NCBI GenBank assembly: GCA_016213845.1
Contig: JACQZN010000056.1
Coordinates: 19,185-83,184 of the forward strand
Length of the DNA stretch: 64,000 nt
Source of the DNA: Candidatus Wallbacteria bacterium
GTDB taxonomy: Bacteria; Muiribacteriota; UBA6191; JACPRK01
Direction: 5' to 3'
Under the pieces are notes generated by a model. That model saw nothing but the letters and a program-made list of their open reading frames with translations. It did not search any database and had not been told where the DNA came from. The position numbers and the translations under genes were made by a program. Shown in pieces: positions 43,122-51,306 of this stretch (positions within the stretch are counted from its first letter, which is position 1; each line of letters starts with the position of its first letter).

Positions 43122-45566
43122 GTTCACCCTCCCCCCCTGCCGTACCAGATCCACGGCCTCGTCGACGCTGGCGGCCGCAGGCACGTACTTGAGAAAAAAG
43201 TCGAAGATCGACTTCACTTCCTGACAGACCTTCCCCTCGATCCGGAAGTCGGGCTGCTCCCCTCGAACCACCACCATCTCTCGGCGGCCGTTCATGTGGT
43301 AGAGCTTCGCCAAGAGCGCGATGCCCAGGCTGCCGATCCAGTGGACGCCGGTCAGGTCGACCACAAGCGGACCTGGCCCTTCGTCGTGCAAGAGCCCCAG
43401 CAGTTCCTCCTGGAAGGAGAGCTCCCGCACGGGCGTCACGTCGCGACGCACGCGCACCACCCGCACCCCGCCCGAGCGGCTCACGTCCAGGATGCCTCCA
43501 TGCGCGCCGTGGGCGCCCTCCAGCTTCTCCAGCTTGCCCGCCAACCGCATCTCCGCAAGGGGCTGCGAGTACTCGAAGCTCTCTTCGATCTCCACCTGCG
43601 CCTCCTGGAGATGAAACCGCATGCGGATGGGGCTGCCGTCTTTCAGCTCGACGCGCCGGTAGAGGTTGCCCACGCCGACCGTGTAGTCGCCGGCGGGAAA
43701 GTCCTCGAAGCGGCGCGGCGTGATCCCTGCCCCCCTGCCGTTGATGAAGATCTCCTTGCCCTCGGGGTCGCTCTTCACGATGAGGATGGCGCCCGGAACC
43801 GGAACACCGACGAGGTTCCGGATGCCCTTCAGCACCGGATCGATCAGCGCCGCCCGCCCGATGCTGCCGCTGCGCGCCTTGAGCCGGTTCAGCCACGTGA
43901 GGTCCGGCGGCTCCTCCGGCAAGCTGGCCAGCACTTTCGCCTGCGCGCGCTCCAAGAGCGGCTCCTTCCACGAGGCCTCTAGCGGCTGCTCCGCAAGCAC
44001 CCCCAGGACCCGCTCCAGCAGCTCCCACTGACCCCGCCTCACCAGCCGCTCGGCCAACGTCTCGGTCACCTCCGCCGAGTGCTCCCTCACCTTCTGGTTC
44101 GCCGGGTGCTCGCCCGCCAGCCCCAGCCCGCGGCGGAAGAACCCGATCGACATCTCCCACTCCCCCTTCGACGCCGCCAGCTCGGTGAGGTACGACAGGC
44201 AGGTCAGAAAGGTGTACGGCAGCTTGCCGTTCTGCGGATACTCGCGCAGGAGCCCCTCCATCCTCTCCTGGGACTTGCGAACGCCGTCGGGGCGGCCCAG
44301 GTGAACCTGGTCCTCGAGCAGGTTTCCGTAGACGCGCATCAGGAAGACGCCCAGCTCGTCGTTCTCGGGACAGTCGGATTGCAGCTCCTCCAGATCTTCG
44401 ACCAGGTAGCTGGCCCAGAGAGGGTCGATGAACCAGCGCAGGTCCCGGAAAGCGGTCTCCAGGACCGTGCCGTAGTTGGTGATCAGCTCGACGTCCTGGC
44501 GGTTCTTGAGCCCCTCCAGACTGTAGTGCAGCTTCGGCACCACGCGCGACGCCTCCCACGGGCTGACGTTGGCGACCGCGTTCTTGACCATCTCGCTGTA
44601 GATCATCGCCACCGACTGCCGTAGCTCCAGGTCCTGGAATCCGTCGATGAAGCGCTCGAAAGCTTCCTGCGCCAGCAGGAAGGCGCCGTTGTCGAAGAGC
44701 AGCTTGTTGAGCAGCACCTCCTCGAGCACGTCCTTGGGAACCGGCTTGCGGTTGACGCGCGCCACGACCTCCTCGGCGCCGATGCCGAAGACGCCGGCAG
44801 CGCTGCGGACGATCTCTCCCACCGACTCGTCGTTGCCGGCCAGCAGATAGGCGCGCCCGAAGCGCTCCCAGAAGTCCTCGAACTCGCCGGCCCAGAGGTG
44901 GCTCAGCGTGAGCGAGAAGAGGGCGGCCAGGTTGAGGCCGTCGCGACGCAAAGCCTCCTGGTAGTACAGCCGGGCGGTCTCCTTGTCGCCGCGCTCCTCG
45001 AGCACCTTGCCGATGGCGAACGGCGCCTGAGCGTGGCGGCTGGCCTTCATCTCCGCGGTGAAGCTGTCTACGGCCGCGTGGGAATCGCCCATCGCCTGGT
45101 AGCAACGGCCCAGCAGGTGGTGCAGGTTGTGAAGCGATGGGTTCTTTTCGAGGGCTTGCGAAAAAGCAATCGAGGCCCGCTGAGGCTGGCCCCCCTTCAG
45201 GAGCCGCAAGCCCTGTGCGTGACCGCCCGAGGTGTCGATGAAGCCCCGCTTGGAGAGCGTGGCCGACTCGCGATCGCCCGCGCCGCGCAGCATCACCGAG
45301 TAGAAGCCGCGGTTCTTGGTCAGCCGCCGGAAGAAGGGTTCCGTGCTGGCTTGCGGCATTCCGGGCGAGGCGAAGAACTGCGCGGGGTCGTCCTCGGTCC
45401 CGATCAGTATTCGCAATCGCTCGCCCAGCAGCCCCTCGGCCGTGACAACGACGTTGGTGTAGAGCAGCAGGACCCGGTCGCCGGCGAAGTTGTCGCTGCG
45501 CAGCAGGATGCAAGCCTCGCGGAAATCCGCCTTGGGTCCTGGATAAAGCTCTATCGAGCGGATCAT
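43119..45566 (-). CDS. TPR, PEGA and STAS multidomain protein
   Basis: The protein has 815 residues. TPR-like helical repeats fill much of the region from about 130 to 560 (AFSQALEKNPSLHNLHHLLG is a typical unit). A PEGA domain (about 590-650) has KSDPEGKEIFINGRG and a glycine-rich end. The C-terminal about 120 residues are a STAS domain (VVDLTGVHWIGSLGIALL, about 732-750) of the anti-anti-sigma type. The Ser expected in the DSSG motif is present as GSLG. The protein may relay a signal to a sigma factor or partner-switch system, but no kinase of that system is adjacent. No signal peptide is seen. Confidence 0.75.
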   Translation of the reverse strand: MIRSIELYPGPKADFREACILLRSDNFAGDRVLLLYTNVVVTAEGLLGERLRILIGTEDDPAQFFASPGMPQASTEPFFRRLTKNRGFYSVMLRGAGDRESATLSKRGFIDTSGGHAQGLRLLKGGQPQRASIAFSQALEKNPSLHNLHHLLGRCYQAMGDSHAAVDSFTAEMKASRHAQAPFAIGKVLEERGDKETARLYYQEALRRDGLNLAALFSLTLSHLWAGEFEDFWERFGRAYLLAGNDESVGEIVRSAAGVFGIGAEEVVARVNRKPVPKDVLEEVLLNKLLFDNGAFLLAQEAFERFIDGFQDLELRQSVAMIYSEMVKNAVANVSPWEASRVVPKLHYSLEGLKNRQDVELITNYGTVLETAFRDLRWFIDPLWASYLVEDLEELQSDCPENDELGVFLMRVYGNLLEDQVHLGRPDGVRKSQERMEGLLREYPQNGKLPYTFLTCLSYLTELAASKGEWEMSIGFFRRGLGLAGEHPANQKVREHSAEVTETLAERLVRRGQWELLERVLGVLAEQPLEASWKEPLLERAQAKVLASLPEEPPDLTWLNRLKARSGSIGRAALIDPVLKGIRNLVGVPVPGAILIVKSDPEGKEIFINGRGAGITPRRFEDFPAGDYTVGVGNLYRRVELKDGSPIRMRFHLQEAQVEIEESFEYSQPLAEMRLAGKLEKLEGAHGAHGGILDVSRSGGVRVVRVRRDVTPVRELSFQEELLGLLHDEGPGPLVVDLTGVHWIGSLGIALLAKLYHMNGRREMVVVRGEQPDFRIEGKVCQEVKSIFDFFLKYVPAAASVDEAVDLVRQGGRVN

Positions 45567-45638
45567 TGCGGCAAGCGAACTCGGCCCCGGTTCGCCCGAG
45601 ATCCTATCAGACGCTCCCTGGCCGTGCCAGCCACCGGC

Positions 45639-46880
45639 TCAGTTGCGCTCGAGAACCGAGTAGTCGAACAGCACCCAGCTCGCCCCCCGGGCGCGCGCCA
45701 GCGAGTCGATCCCGGCGTAGACGGAAGACGTTGCCGCCAGCCCCCTGCGGTACGAAGCCATCGCCTCGCTCAGCTTGCCGGCGCCGAGCCCGTAGAGCAT
45801 CGGCGTGTAGAAGCTCAGGCCCCAGCGGAACCAGTCCTGTCCGGCTCCCCGCTGGCTGCCTCCGCTGCCGCCCCAGCCCTGGTAGTAGCCCGGGAGCACA
45901 GCAGCCGACATGGGCACCCGCCCGGCCACTCGCTCCCGGCACGCGTCGACCAGGTTCGAAACGGCCTTTTCTCGGGCGCGCGGCGCCGGGGGCAGGAATT
46001 CGAGCGCCCCGCCGGTCTCGCGCGGCACGTAGCCGTAGTCGCCTTCCGGATACCGGATGTGATCCAGATGAATGCCCGCCAGGCCAGGGTGATTGTCGAC
46101 CAGCGACCCGACCATGTCGACCAGCCGCCCGCTCACTTCGGAATGCGCCGGGTCGACGTAGAGGCTGCCGTTGGGCACCTGTTCGAGCGGGGGGTGAAGC
46201 TGTCCGCCCGGACCGTACGCGAAGAGCGACGGACCCGGCAGGCCGGCCTCGCGAAGCGAGTCGACAATCCGTTGCATCGGCGTGTGCGTGAATCCATGGC
46301 CGCCCTCGCGCAGCGCCGCGGCGAGCGCACGCGTGTCGTAGCCTCTCTCCAGCGCCGTCAGGGTATCCGAGAGCAGTTCCCGCACGCTCCCCGAGGCGCG
46401 GCTCCGCAGAGCGCCGAGCTCCCGGACCAGCAGGTCGTGGAAGAGCGAGTGCGTGTCGTCGTCTTCGCGGCTGCGAGCGATGTTGTCGCTGCGGAAGTAG
46501 CAGAGATGCACCCACGCATGCACACGCATGCCGCGCGGCTTCGCCTCTTCGATGAAGAGCGAGAGCAAGTCCGGCTCGCCGCGCGCCGCCGGGACATACC
46601 GCGCCGGAACCGGCAGCAGCCCTGGGCCGGCCGAGGCCTTCGCTGTCGCGTAACCTCGAACGAATGTCTCCAGGAAAACCGTGTCGATGCCCGCGCGCTT
46701 CATCCGGTCCAGCGCCTTGCCGGCCAGCTCGCGCCGCTCCTGGAGCCCGTAGGTCCGATCCTCGCGGTAGATGCTCTCGGGGACGACCCAGCAGCCGCGC
46801 AACCGCTCGGCAGCCGCCAGCTTCCCCGCACAGCTCATCGCCGCGAGACCCAGGCAAACTATGGCAAGTGCGTATCTCAT
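45639..46880 (-). CDS. Exported glycoside-hydrolase-like protein (GHL10/DUF187 type)
   Basis: The 413-residue protein starts with a signal peptide (MRYALAIVCLGLAAMSC). It then has a TIM-barrel pattern typical of the GHL10 family of putative glycosidases: WVVPES, MKRAGIDTVFLETFVRG, MRVHAWVHLCYF, and GIHLDHIRYPEGDYG, the family signature. An SFYTPMLYG strand follows. It probably hydrolyses an envelope or extracellular polysaccharide. The ATG at 46880 fits a signal peptide start and a promoter 26 bases upstream; the frame is open to 46934. Confidence 0.82.
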   Translation of the reverse strand: MRYALAIVCLGLAAMSCAGKLAAAERLRGCWVVPESIYREDRTYGLQERRELAGKALDRMKRAGIDTVFLETFVRGYATAKASAGPGLLPVPARYVPAARGEPDLLSLFIEEAKPRGMRVHAWVHLCYFRSDNIARSREDDDTHSLFHDLLVRELGALRSRASGSVRELLSDTLTALERGYDTRALAAALREGGHGFTHTPMQRIVDSLREAGLPGPSLFAYGPGGQLHPPLEQVPNGSLYVDPAHSEVSGRLVDMVGSLVDNHPGLAGIHLDHIRYPEGDYGYVPRETGGALEFLPPAPRAREKAVSNLVDACRERVAGRVPMSAAVLPGYYQGWGGSGGSQRGAGQDWFRWGLSFYTPMLYGLGAGKLSEAMASYRRGLAATSSVYAGIDSLARARGASWVLFDYSVLERN

Positions 46881-46905
46881 GTGACCGGAAAAAAGGGGAG
46901 GCGCG

Positions 46906-46934
46906 AGTATACGCTCCCGAGCGTGACTACGCAA
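46906..46934 (-). promoter_or_regulatory. Sigma-70-like promoter of the GHL10-like gene
   Basis: On the minus strand TTGCGT (46929-46934) and TATACT (46906-46911) are 17 bases apart. The -10 box lies 25 bases before the ATG at 46880. TATACT is close to consensus. Confidence 0.55.
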
Positions 46935-46993
46935 GCGAATCCTCCCGTGTTGCCCGCGGGTAATCCGGGACCGCTAGCGGCGCGCAGGCCCCT

Positions 46994-47362
46994 TTACCGC
47001 CCCCGCCCGATCGCTATCCGCTCCACGGCGCGGGGGGCGCGGGGTTCATCGCTTCCATGAGGTTGCGCCCCCTGCCGTGTGCGCCTGAGCCGCGGCATCG
47101 CGTCGAGGATTCGCAGCCCGTTGCGGATCGAGAGCGCCAGCAGTCCGGTCGCCGGCGAAAGCGCTTCGGGAAGGTTGGCCAGCACGGTGACCACCCGGTC
47201 CAGGACTCGGCCGGCAACGGTGTCCTGGTTGATCACGGCGGCGGCAAGCGCCGCGACGGTCGCCAGCTCGTCGGCCCCGTCTTCGGCGTCCTCCCGGTCG
47301 ACGACCTTGACCGCGATGGCGGTCCCAGGCTCCTTGACGTCGGCGTTTCGTGCTCGTTCCAT
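46994..47362 (-). CDS. Small protein of unknown function, ArsA-associated
   Basis: I do not recognise this 122-residue protein. Its N-terminal about 95 residues form an amphipathic helical pattern with an Ala-rich stretch (ELATVAALAAAVINQDTVAG) and then DAMPRLRRTR. The last 25 residues are Arg/Pro-rich and may be a tail. It begins 17 bp after the stop of the ArsA-type ATPase gene and is on the same strand, so it is probably co-transcribed and could be its partner. The reading frame is the only reasonable one, but confidence in it as a gene is moderate. Confidence 0.5.
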   Translation of the reverse strand: MERARNADVKEPGTAIAVKVVDREDAEDGADELATVAALAAAVINQDTVAGRVLDRVVTVLANLPEALSPATGLLALSIRNGLRILDAMPRLRRTRQGAQPHGSDEPRAPRAVERIAIGRGR

Positions 47363-47379
47363 CGCTCACCCCGCAGCGC

Positions 47380-48561
47380 TCACTCCACGAACGAGACCTT
47401 CAGGTGATCGTCCTCGAGGGCGGCCGAAACCCGTGCCTTCCGGGGGATGCTCCTCGGGAGCGGCACGTGGCGCTTGAAGCTGCCGATGCGAATGATCAGC
47501 TCGTCGGCAATCCGGGCGAGCTCGATATCGCCTCCCTGCACGAACGGAAGGTAGAGCTTCAGCGTCGTCGTCCCACGAGACTTCTTGAACTCCATCGGCC
47601 GGGTCTTGAAGAGCACCTTGGACGGGTCGACGTCTCCGTAGACCGCGTCGCCAAGCCGCTCCAGCCCCGCCTGGCCGACCACCTCGTCGGAGAAGAGCGG
47701 GACGCGTAGCACCGGCACCGGCCGGAAGTGGCGCTCGATCTCGTCCACGTGCTTGGCCTGAGTCTCCTTCCAGCGCTGAAAGTACGTCCCGTCGATATCG
47801 GCGGGCAAGATCCGGTTGATGAAGATCGCGTCGACGGCCAGACCGTAGAGGTTGAAGTACATGAACGCCCGCTGCGTTTCGGCGTAGACGATCTTCTCGG
47901 GGTTCGTCACCAGCCTCACCGTGGTGATCGCCGGGTTCTGAAGCAGGTGGTCCACGCCGTCTACCTTCTCGAAGAGCTTCTGGATGTTGCCGAAGTACGA
48001 GTCCTGGGGCAACGGGATGTCGGTGACGTGCTTCATGATCGGCCTGGCCACCTTGGCGATCTGCCGCTCTACCTTGAAGAGCTTCGCCATGTACCAGCGC
48101 AGGATTGACGGGATGCTGATGAAGCGCAGCGACTCGCCCGTCGGGGCGCAGTCGATGACGACCACGTCGAACCGGTTCTCGTTGGCGTACTGGTTCAGGT
48201 AGAGCAAGGACGAGGTCTCCTCCATGCCCGGGATGATCGCAATCTCCTCGGCGACAACCTCCTCCAGCCCGCTGACGCTCAGGAGCTCGGAGAGGTAGGC
48301 GTGGACGTCGCCCCAGTGGTGGCGCACCTCCTCCTGGATGTCGACTTCCTGGAGCCAGAGGTTCTTGCCGACCTCCACCAGCTTGCCGCGACCGTGGTCG
48401 ATCAGGTTGGCCGTCGCGTCGAACGCATCCGACACGGAGTGCGCCGGATCGACCGACATCACCAGCGTCCGGTACCCGAGCCGCGCCAGCCTCAACCCCG
48501 TCGCCGAGGCGATGCTGGTCTTGCCGACTCCACCTTTACCCGCAAAGAGAATGATTCGCAT
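47380..48561 (-). CDS. ArsA/Get3-family ATPase
   Basis: The protein has 393 residues. The deviant Walker A GKGGVGKTSIA, the A-prime-like DCAPTGESLRF, VMSVDPAHS and the P2-like LVTNPEKIVYAETQR are those of single-domain ArsA/Get3 ATPases. The C-terminal about 70 residues (KLYLPFVQGGDIELARIADELIIRIG) form the HSP20-like extension seen in many bacterial ArsA homologues. The partners of arsenite pumps (ArsB, ArsD, ArsR) are not nearby, so a chaperone-like membrane-protein targeting role is as likely as arsenite efflux. It is the first gene of a two-gene set with the small gene at 46994. Confidence 0.93.
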   Translation of the reverse strand: MRIILFAGKGGVGKTSIASATGLRLARLGYRTLVMSVDPAHSVSDAFDATANLIDHGRGKLVEVGKNLWLQEVDIQEEVRHHWGDVHAYLSELLSVSGLEEVVAEEIAIIPGMEETSSLLYLNQYANENRFDVVVIDCAPTGESLRFISIPSILRWYMAKLFKVERQIAKVARPIMKHVTDIPLPQDSYFGNIQKLFEKVDGVDHLLQNPAITTVRLVTNPEKIVYAETQRAFMYFNLYGLAVDAIFINRILPADIDGTYFQRWKETQAKHVDEIERHFRPVPVLRVPLFSDEVVGQAGLERLGDAVYGDVDPSKVLFKTRPMEFKKSRGTTTLKLYLPFVQGGDIELARIADELIIRIGSFKRHVPLPRSIPRKARVSAALEDDHLKVSFVE

Positions 48562-48613
48562 GGGACAGGGGGCGACGCCCCCGACAGGAATACCCCCACC
48601 TCAATAGCTCCAT

Positions 48614-49975
48614 TCAGTGTGTTGCCTCCGGATCTGCCGGCGGCTTCTCTACGCGTCGTAGCCGGACTCGCCCGGGTCGGTGCTGTTTCATCTCCTCGAC
48701 CACGGCCACCAGCGGGCCGATGCGGACCGAATCGCCCGGCTCGGCGATGCGTCCCAGAATGCGCTGGATGTGGCCGCCGAGCGTGACGTTGTCCGGATCG
48801 TCGACGTCCACCTCGAGCCGCTCGTGCAAATCGTCCAGCAGATAGGTGCCGTCGACCTCGTACTCGTTCTTGCCCAGCACCTTGAGCCGCGGCGCCTCGA
48901 CCTGGTCGAACTCGTCCTGGATCTCACCGACCAGCTCCTCCAGCACGTCCTCCAGCGTCAGCATCCCGACAGTCACGCCGAACTCGTCGACGACGATCGC
49001 CATGTGCACCTTCTTGCGCCTGAAGAGGTTGAGCAGCCGGTGGGCACTGACGGTCTCGGGCACGACCAGGATGTCGCGCCGCAGCTTCATGAGATCGCGG
49101 CTGTGCTTCAGCTCCTGCTCCGAGGCGAGGAGGTCGCGAATGTGGATCATGCCCAGGATGCTGTCCAGGCCGTCCTCGCACAGCGGATAGCGCGTGTACC
49201 CCTCGCTCTTGGCCTTGTGCAGGTTCTCCTCCAGCCCGCGCACCAGCGACAGGTGGACGACGTCCGCGGCCGGCACGACAATCTGCCGCGCCGTGCGGTC
49301 GCTGAAGCGGAAGACCTTGTCGAGCAGGTCCTTCTCTCCCGTGGAGAGGATGCCGCTGCGCGCCGATTCGGCCAGCAGGAAGCGCAGCTCAGCTTCCGAG
49401 TGGGCCACGTCCTCCCCGGAGGTGGCCCTTATACCGAAGACCTTGAGGATCGCCAGCGACGTGGTGTTCAGCAGCCAGATGGCCGGATACGAGACGCGGT
49501 TGAACCACATCAGCGGCTTGGCGGTCGCCAGGGCACAGAGCTCCGGCCGCTCGATGGCCAGCGTCTTGGGGACCAGCTCGCCGACGACGATGTGCAAGAG
49601 CGTGATGATGAGAAAGGCGGTCCCGAGCGCGAAGGAGTGCGCTGCCGGCTTGGAGAGCCAGCCCAGGCCGCTGAAGAGCGGCTCGACCAGGGCAGCGAAG
49701 GCCGGCTCACCCAGCCACCCCAGCGCCAGGCTGGCCAGCGTGATGCCGAGTTGCACCGCCGACAGGTAGTCGTTGAGCCGCCCCAGAACGTCGCGCACAG
49801 AGCGAGCACCTCTCGTCCCGGCACGCAACATCTCCTCCACCTTGCTGCCGCGCACCTTCACAAAGGCGAACTCGGCAGCCACGAAGAAGCCGTTCACCAG
49901 CACCAGGGCCAGTGCTATCGGAAGCGCAATCTCGACCGGAACCGGAAGCGCGTGTTGACCTTCGGTGCCCATCAC
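48614..49975 (-). CDS. CorC/HlyC-type membrane protein with CBS domains
   Basis: The protein has 453 residues. An N-terminal DUF21 membrane domain (about 15-200, four helices, with FVAAEFAFVKVRGS and GELVPKTLAIE) is followed by a CBS pair (about 220-345, with LGMIHIRDLL and VGMLTLEDVLEELVGEIQDE). A C-terminal CorC_HlyC domain starts near YEVDGTYLLDDL. Members of this family are linked to magnesium or cobalt efflux or homeostasis. The start ATG overlaps the stop of the TerC gene by four bases (ATGA), so the two are translationally coupled. Confidence 0.93.
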   Translation of the reverse strand: MMGTEGQHALPVPVEIALPIALALVLVNGFFVAAEFAFVKVRGSKVEEMLRAGTRGARSVRDVLGRLNDYLSAVQLGITLASLALGWLGEPAFAALVEPLFSGLGWLSKPAAHSFALGTAFLIITLLHIVVGELVPKTLAIERPELCALATAKPLMWFNRVSYPAIWLLNTTSLAILKVFGIRATSGEDVAHSEAELRFLLAESARSGILSTGEKDLLDKVFRFSDRTARQIVVPAADVVHLSLVRGLEENLHKAKSEGYTRYPLCEDGLDSILGMIHIRDLLASEQELKHSRDLMKLRRDILVVPETVSAHRLLNLFRRKKVHMAIVVDEFGVTVGMLTLEDVLEELVGEIQDEFDQVEAPRLKVLGKNEYEVDGTYLLDDLHERLEVDVDDPDNVTLGGHIQRILGRIAEPGDSVRIGPLVAVVEEMKQHRPGRVRLRRVEKPPADPEATH

Positions 49976-50937
49976 GGATCGGGGTCCCGAGGACCCTCGT
50001 CATCCGGAGCATGCCCGGCGCCCGGCGCGGCCGGAAACTTCATCGACGCCACGACCGCCAGCGTCAGCGCCGCCGCGATGAATCCCAGGCTGAATTTGAT
50101 CGGAAGATGGAACACGTCGTTGAGGAGCATCTTGACGCCGACGAACGCCAGCACGGCCGCCAGCCCCTCTTTCATGAAACGGAACTGGCTCATCGCCCCC
50201 GCAAGAAGGAAGTAGAGGGCCCGCAACCCCAGTATAGCAAAGACATTCGACGTGTAGACCAGGAACGGGTCCATCGTGATCGCGAAGATGGCCGGGATGC
50301 TGTCCAGCGCGAACACCAGATCCGTGCACTCCACCACCGCCAGAACCACCAGCAGCGGTGTCGCCATCCATTTCTCCTGCCGGAAGACGAAGAACCGCTC
50401 CTCCTCGTACTTCGACCAGACCGGAAGCACACGCCGCACCAGCCGGACCACCGGGTGATGCCCAGGCTCCATCGGCTCCTCTTCCTTGGTCACGAGCCTC
50501 ACGCCCGTGTAGACCAGGAAGGCACCAAGCACGTACATCAGCCAGTGAAAGCGCTTCAGCAGCGCGGCCCCGGCCAGGATGAACGCCGCTCGCATTACCA
50601 GCGCCCCCAGCAATCCCCACAGCAGCACGATCCGCTGGCTCGCCGGCGGCACCGCAAAGCTGCTGAAGATCACCAGGAAAACGAAAAGGTTGTCGACGCT
50701 CAGAGCCTTCTCGATCAGGTACCCCGTCAGAAACTCCAGCGACTTCTCCGACCCGTACTTCAGATGAATGCCCAGGTCGAAGAGCAGCGCGAAGACAACC
50801 CAGACCAAAGTCCAGATCAGGGCCTCCTTCTTCGTGACGACGTGCGCCCGTTTCTGGAACACGCCCAGATCCAGCGCCAGCATCCCGAGGATGAAGACAT
50901 GGAACGCGATCCAGAATCCGATCCCGATATCGATCAC
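49972..50937 (-). CDS. TerC-family membrane protein (manganese exporter type)
   Basis: The 321-residue polytopic protein has about nine hydrophobic segments and the TerC hallmarks EKALSVDNLFVF and ECTDLVFALDSIPAIF. The two acidic membrane motifs probably bind the metal. The family (Alx/TerC) exports Mn(II) and may supply metals to exported proteins. It is translationally coupled to the CorC-type gene downstream, so the pair probably functions in divalent-metal homeostasis. I looked for a yybP-ykoY type riboswitch upstream and could not identify one. Confidence 0.9.
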   Translation of the reverse strand: MIDIGIGFWIAFHVFILGMLALDLGVFQKRAHVVTKKEALIWTLVWVVFALLFDLGIHLKYGSEKSLEFLTGYLIEKALSVDNLFVFLVIFSSFAVPPASQRIVLLWGLLGALVMRAAFILAGAALLKRFHWLMYVLGAFLVYTGVRLVTKEEEPMEPGHHPVVRLVRRVLPVWSKYEEERFFVFRQEKWMATPLLVVLAVVECTDLVFALDSIPAIFAITMDPFLVYTSNVFAILGLRALYFLLAGAMSQFRFMKEGLAAVLAFVGVKMLLNDVFHLPIKFSLGFIAAALTLAVVASMKFPAAPGAGHAPDDEGPRDPDP

Positions 50938-51306
50938 ACGCCGCGTCCTCCGTGCTTTCCCCCAACACCGCCGTCACGACCCTGCCCGCCCGCCGAAGAC
51001 CAAGCGGCCGTCAGATACAAACTTCCTGCCAAAGTCCGGCCCCCACCCCTCGAGCGCGTCAGCACCATACCATCCCGCGTCTCCCTTTGCATTTGCCTTC
51101 TGAGCGCAGGCAGAGCGACGGACATCGTTGGCGGAAAGTGGGTGCACCGGAAGCCCGGCCAACCGGCCGGACGACTGCCAGATACCAACCGGGCTTCCGG
51201 AGCCAGTCCCCGTCTTCCGCTTCCGGGCTCGCGATTTGCCGAGATCCTGTGAGCGCAAGCCACCCGCATTGACTTCCCCGCCCGAGTTCCTTAGCTTGGG
51301 CATCGC
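50938..51306. other. 369-bp intergenic region between terC and the thiolase gene
   Basis: This divergent gap carries a perfect 12-bp inverted repeat: CCGGAAGCCCGG at 51147-51158 and CCGGGCTTCCGG at 51189-51200. It also holds the thiolase promoter described separately. I see no gene, terminator or recognisable riboswitch. Confidence 0.6.
51269..51297 (+). promoter_or_regulatory. Promoter of the thiolase gene, giving a nearly leaderless mRNA
   Basis: TTGACT (51269-51274) and TAGCTT (51292-51297) are 17 bases apart. Transcription would begin near 51303-51304, only about three bases before the ATG at 51307, and there is no ribosome site. Confidence 0.4.

Noticed and set aside
50938..51306. Manganese riboswitch upstream of terC
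   Set aside because: I could not find the conserved loops of the yybP-ykoY family. Only a 12-bp inverted repeat is present, and a covariance-model search would be decisive.
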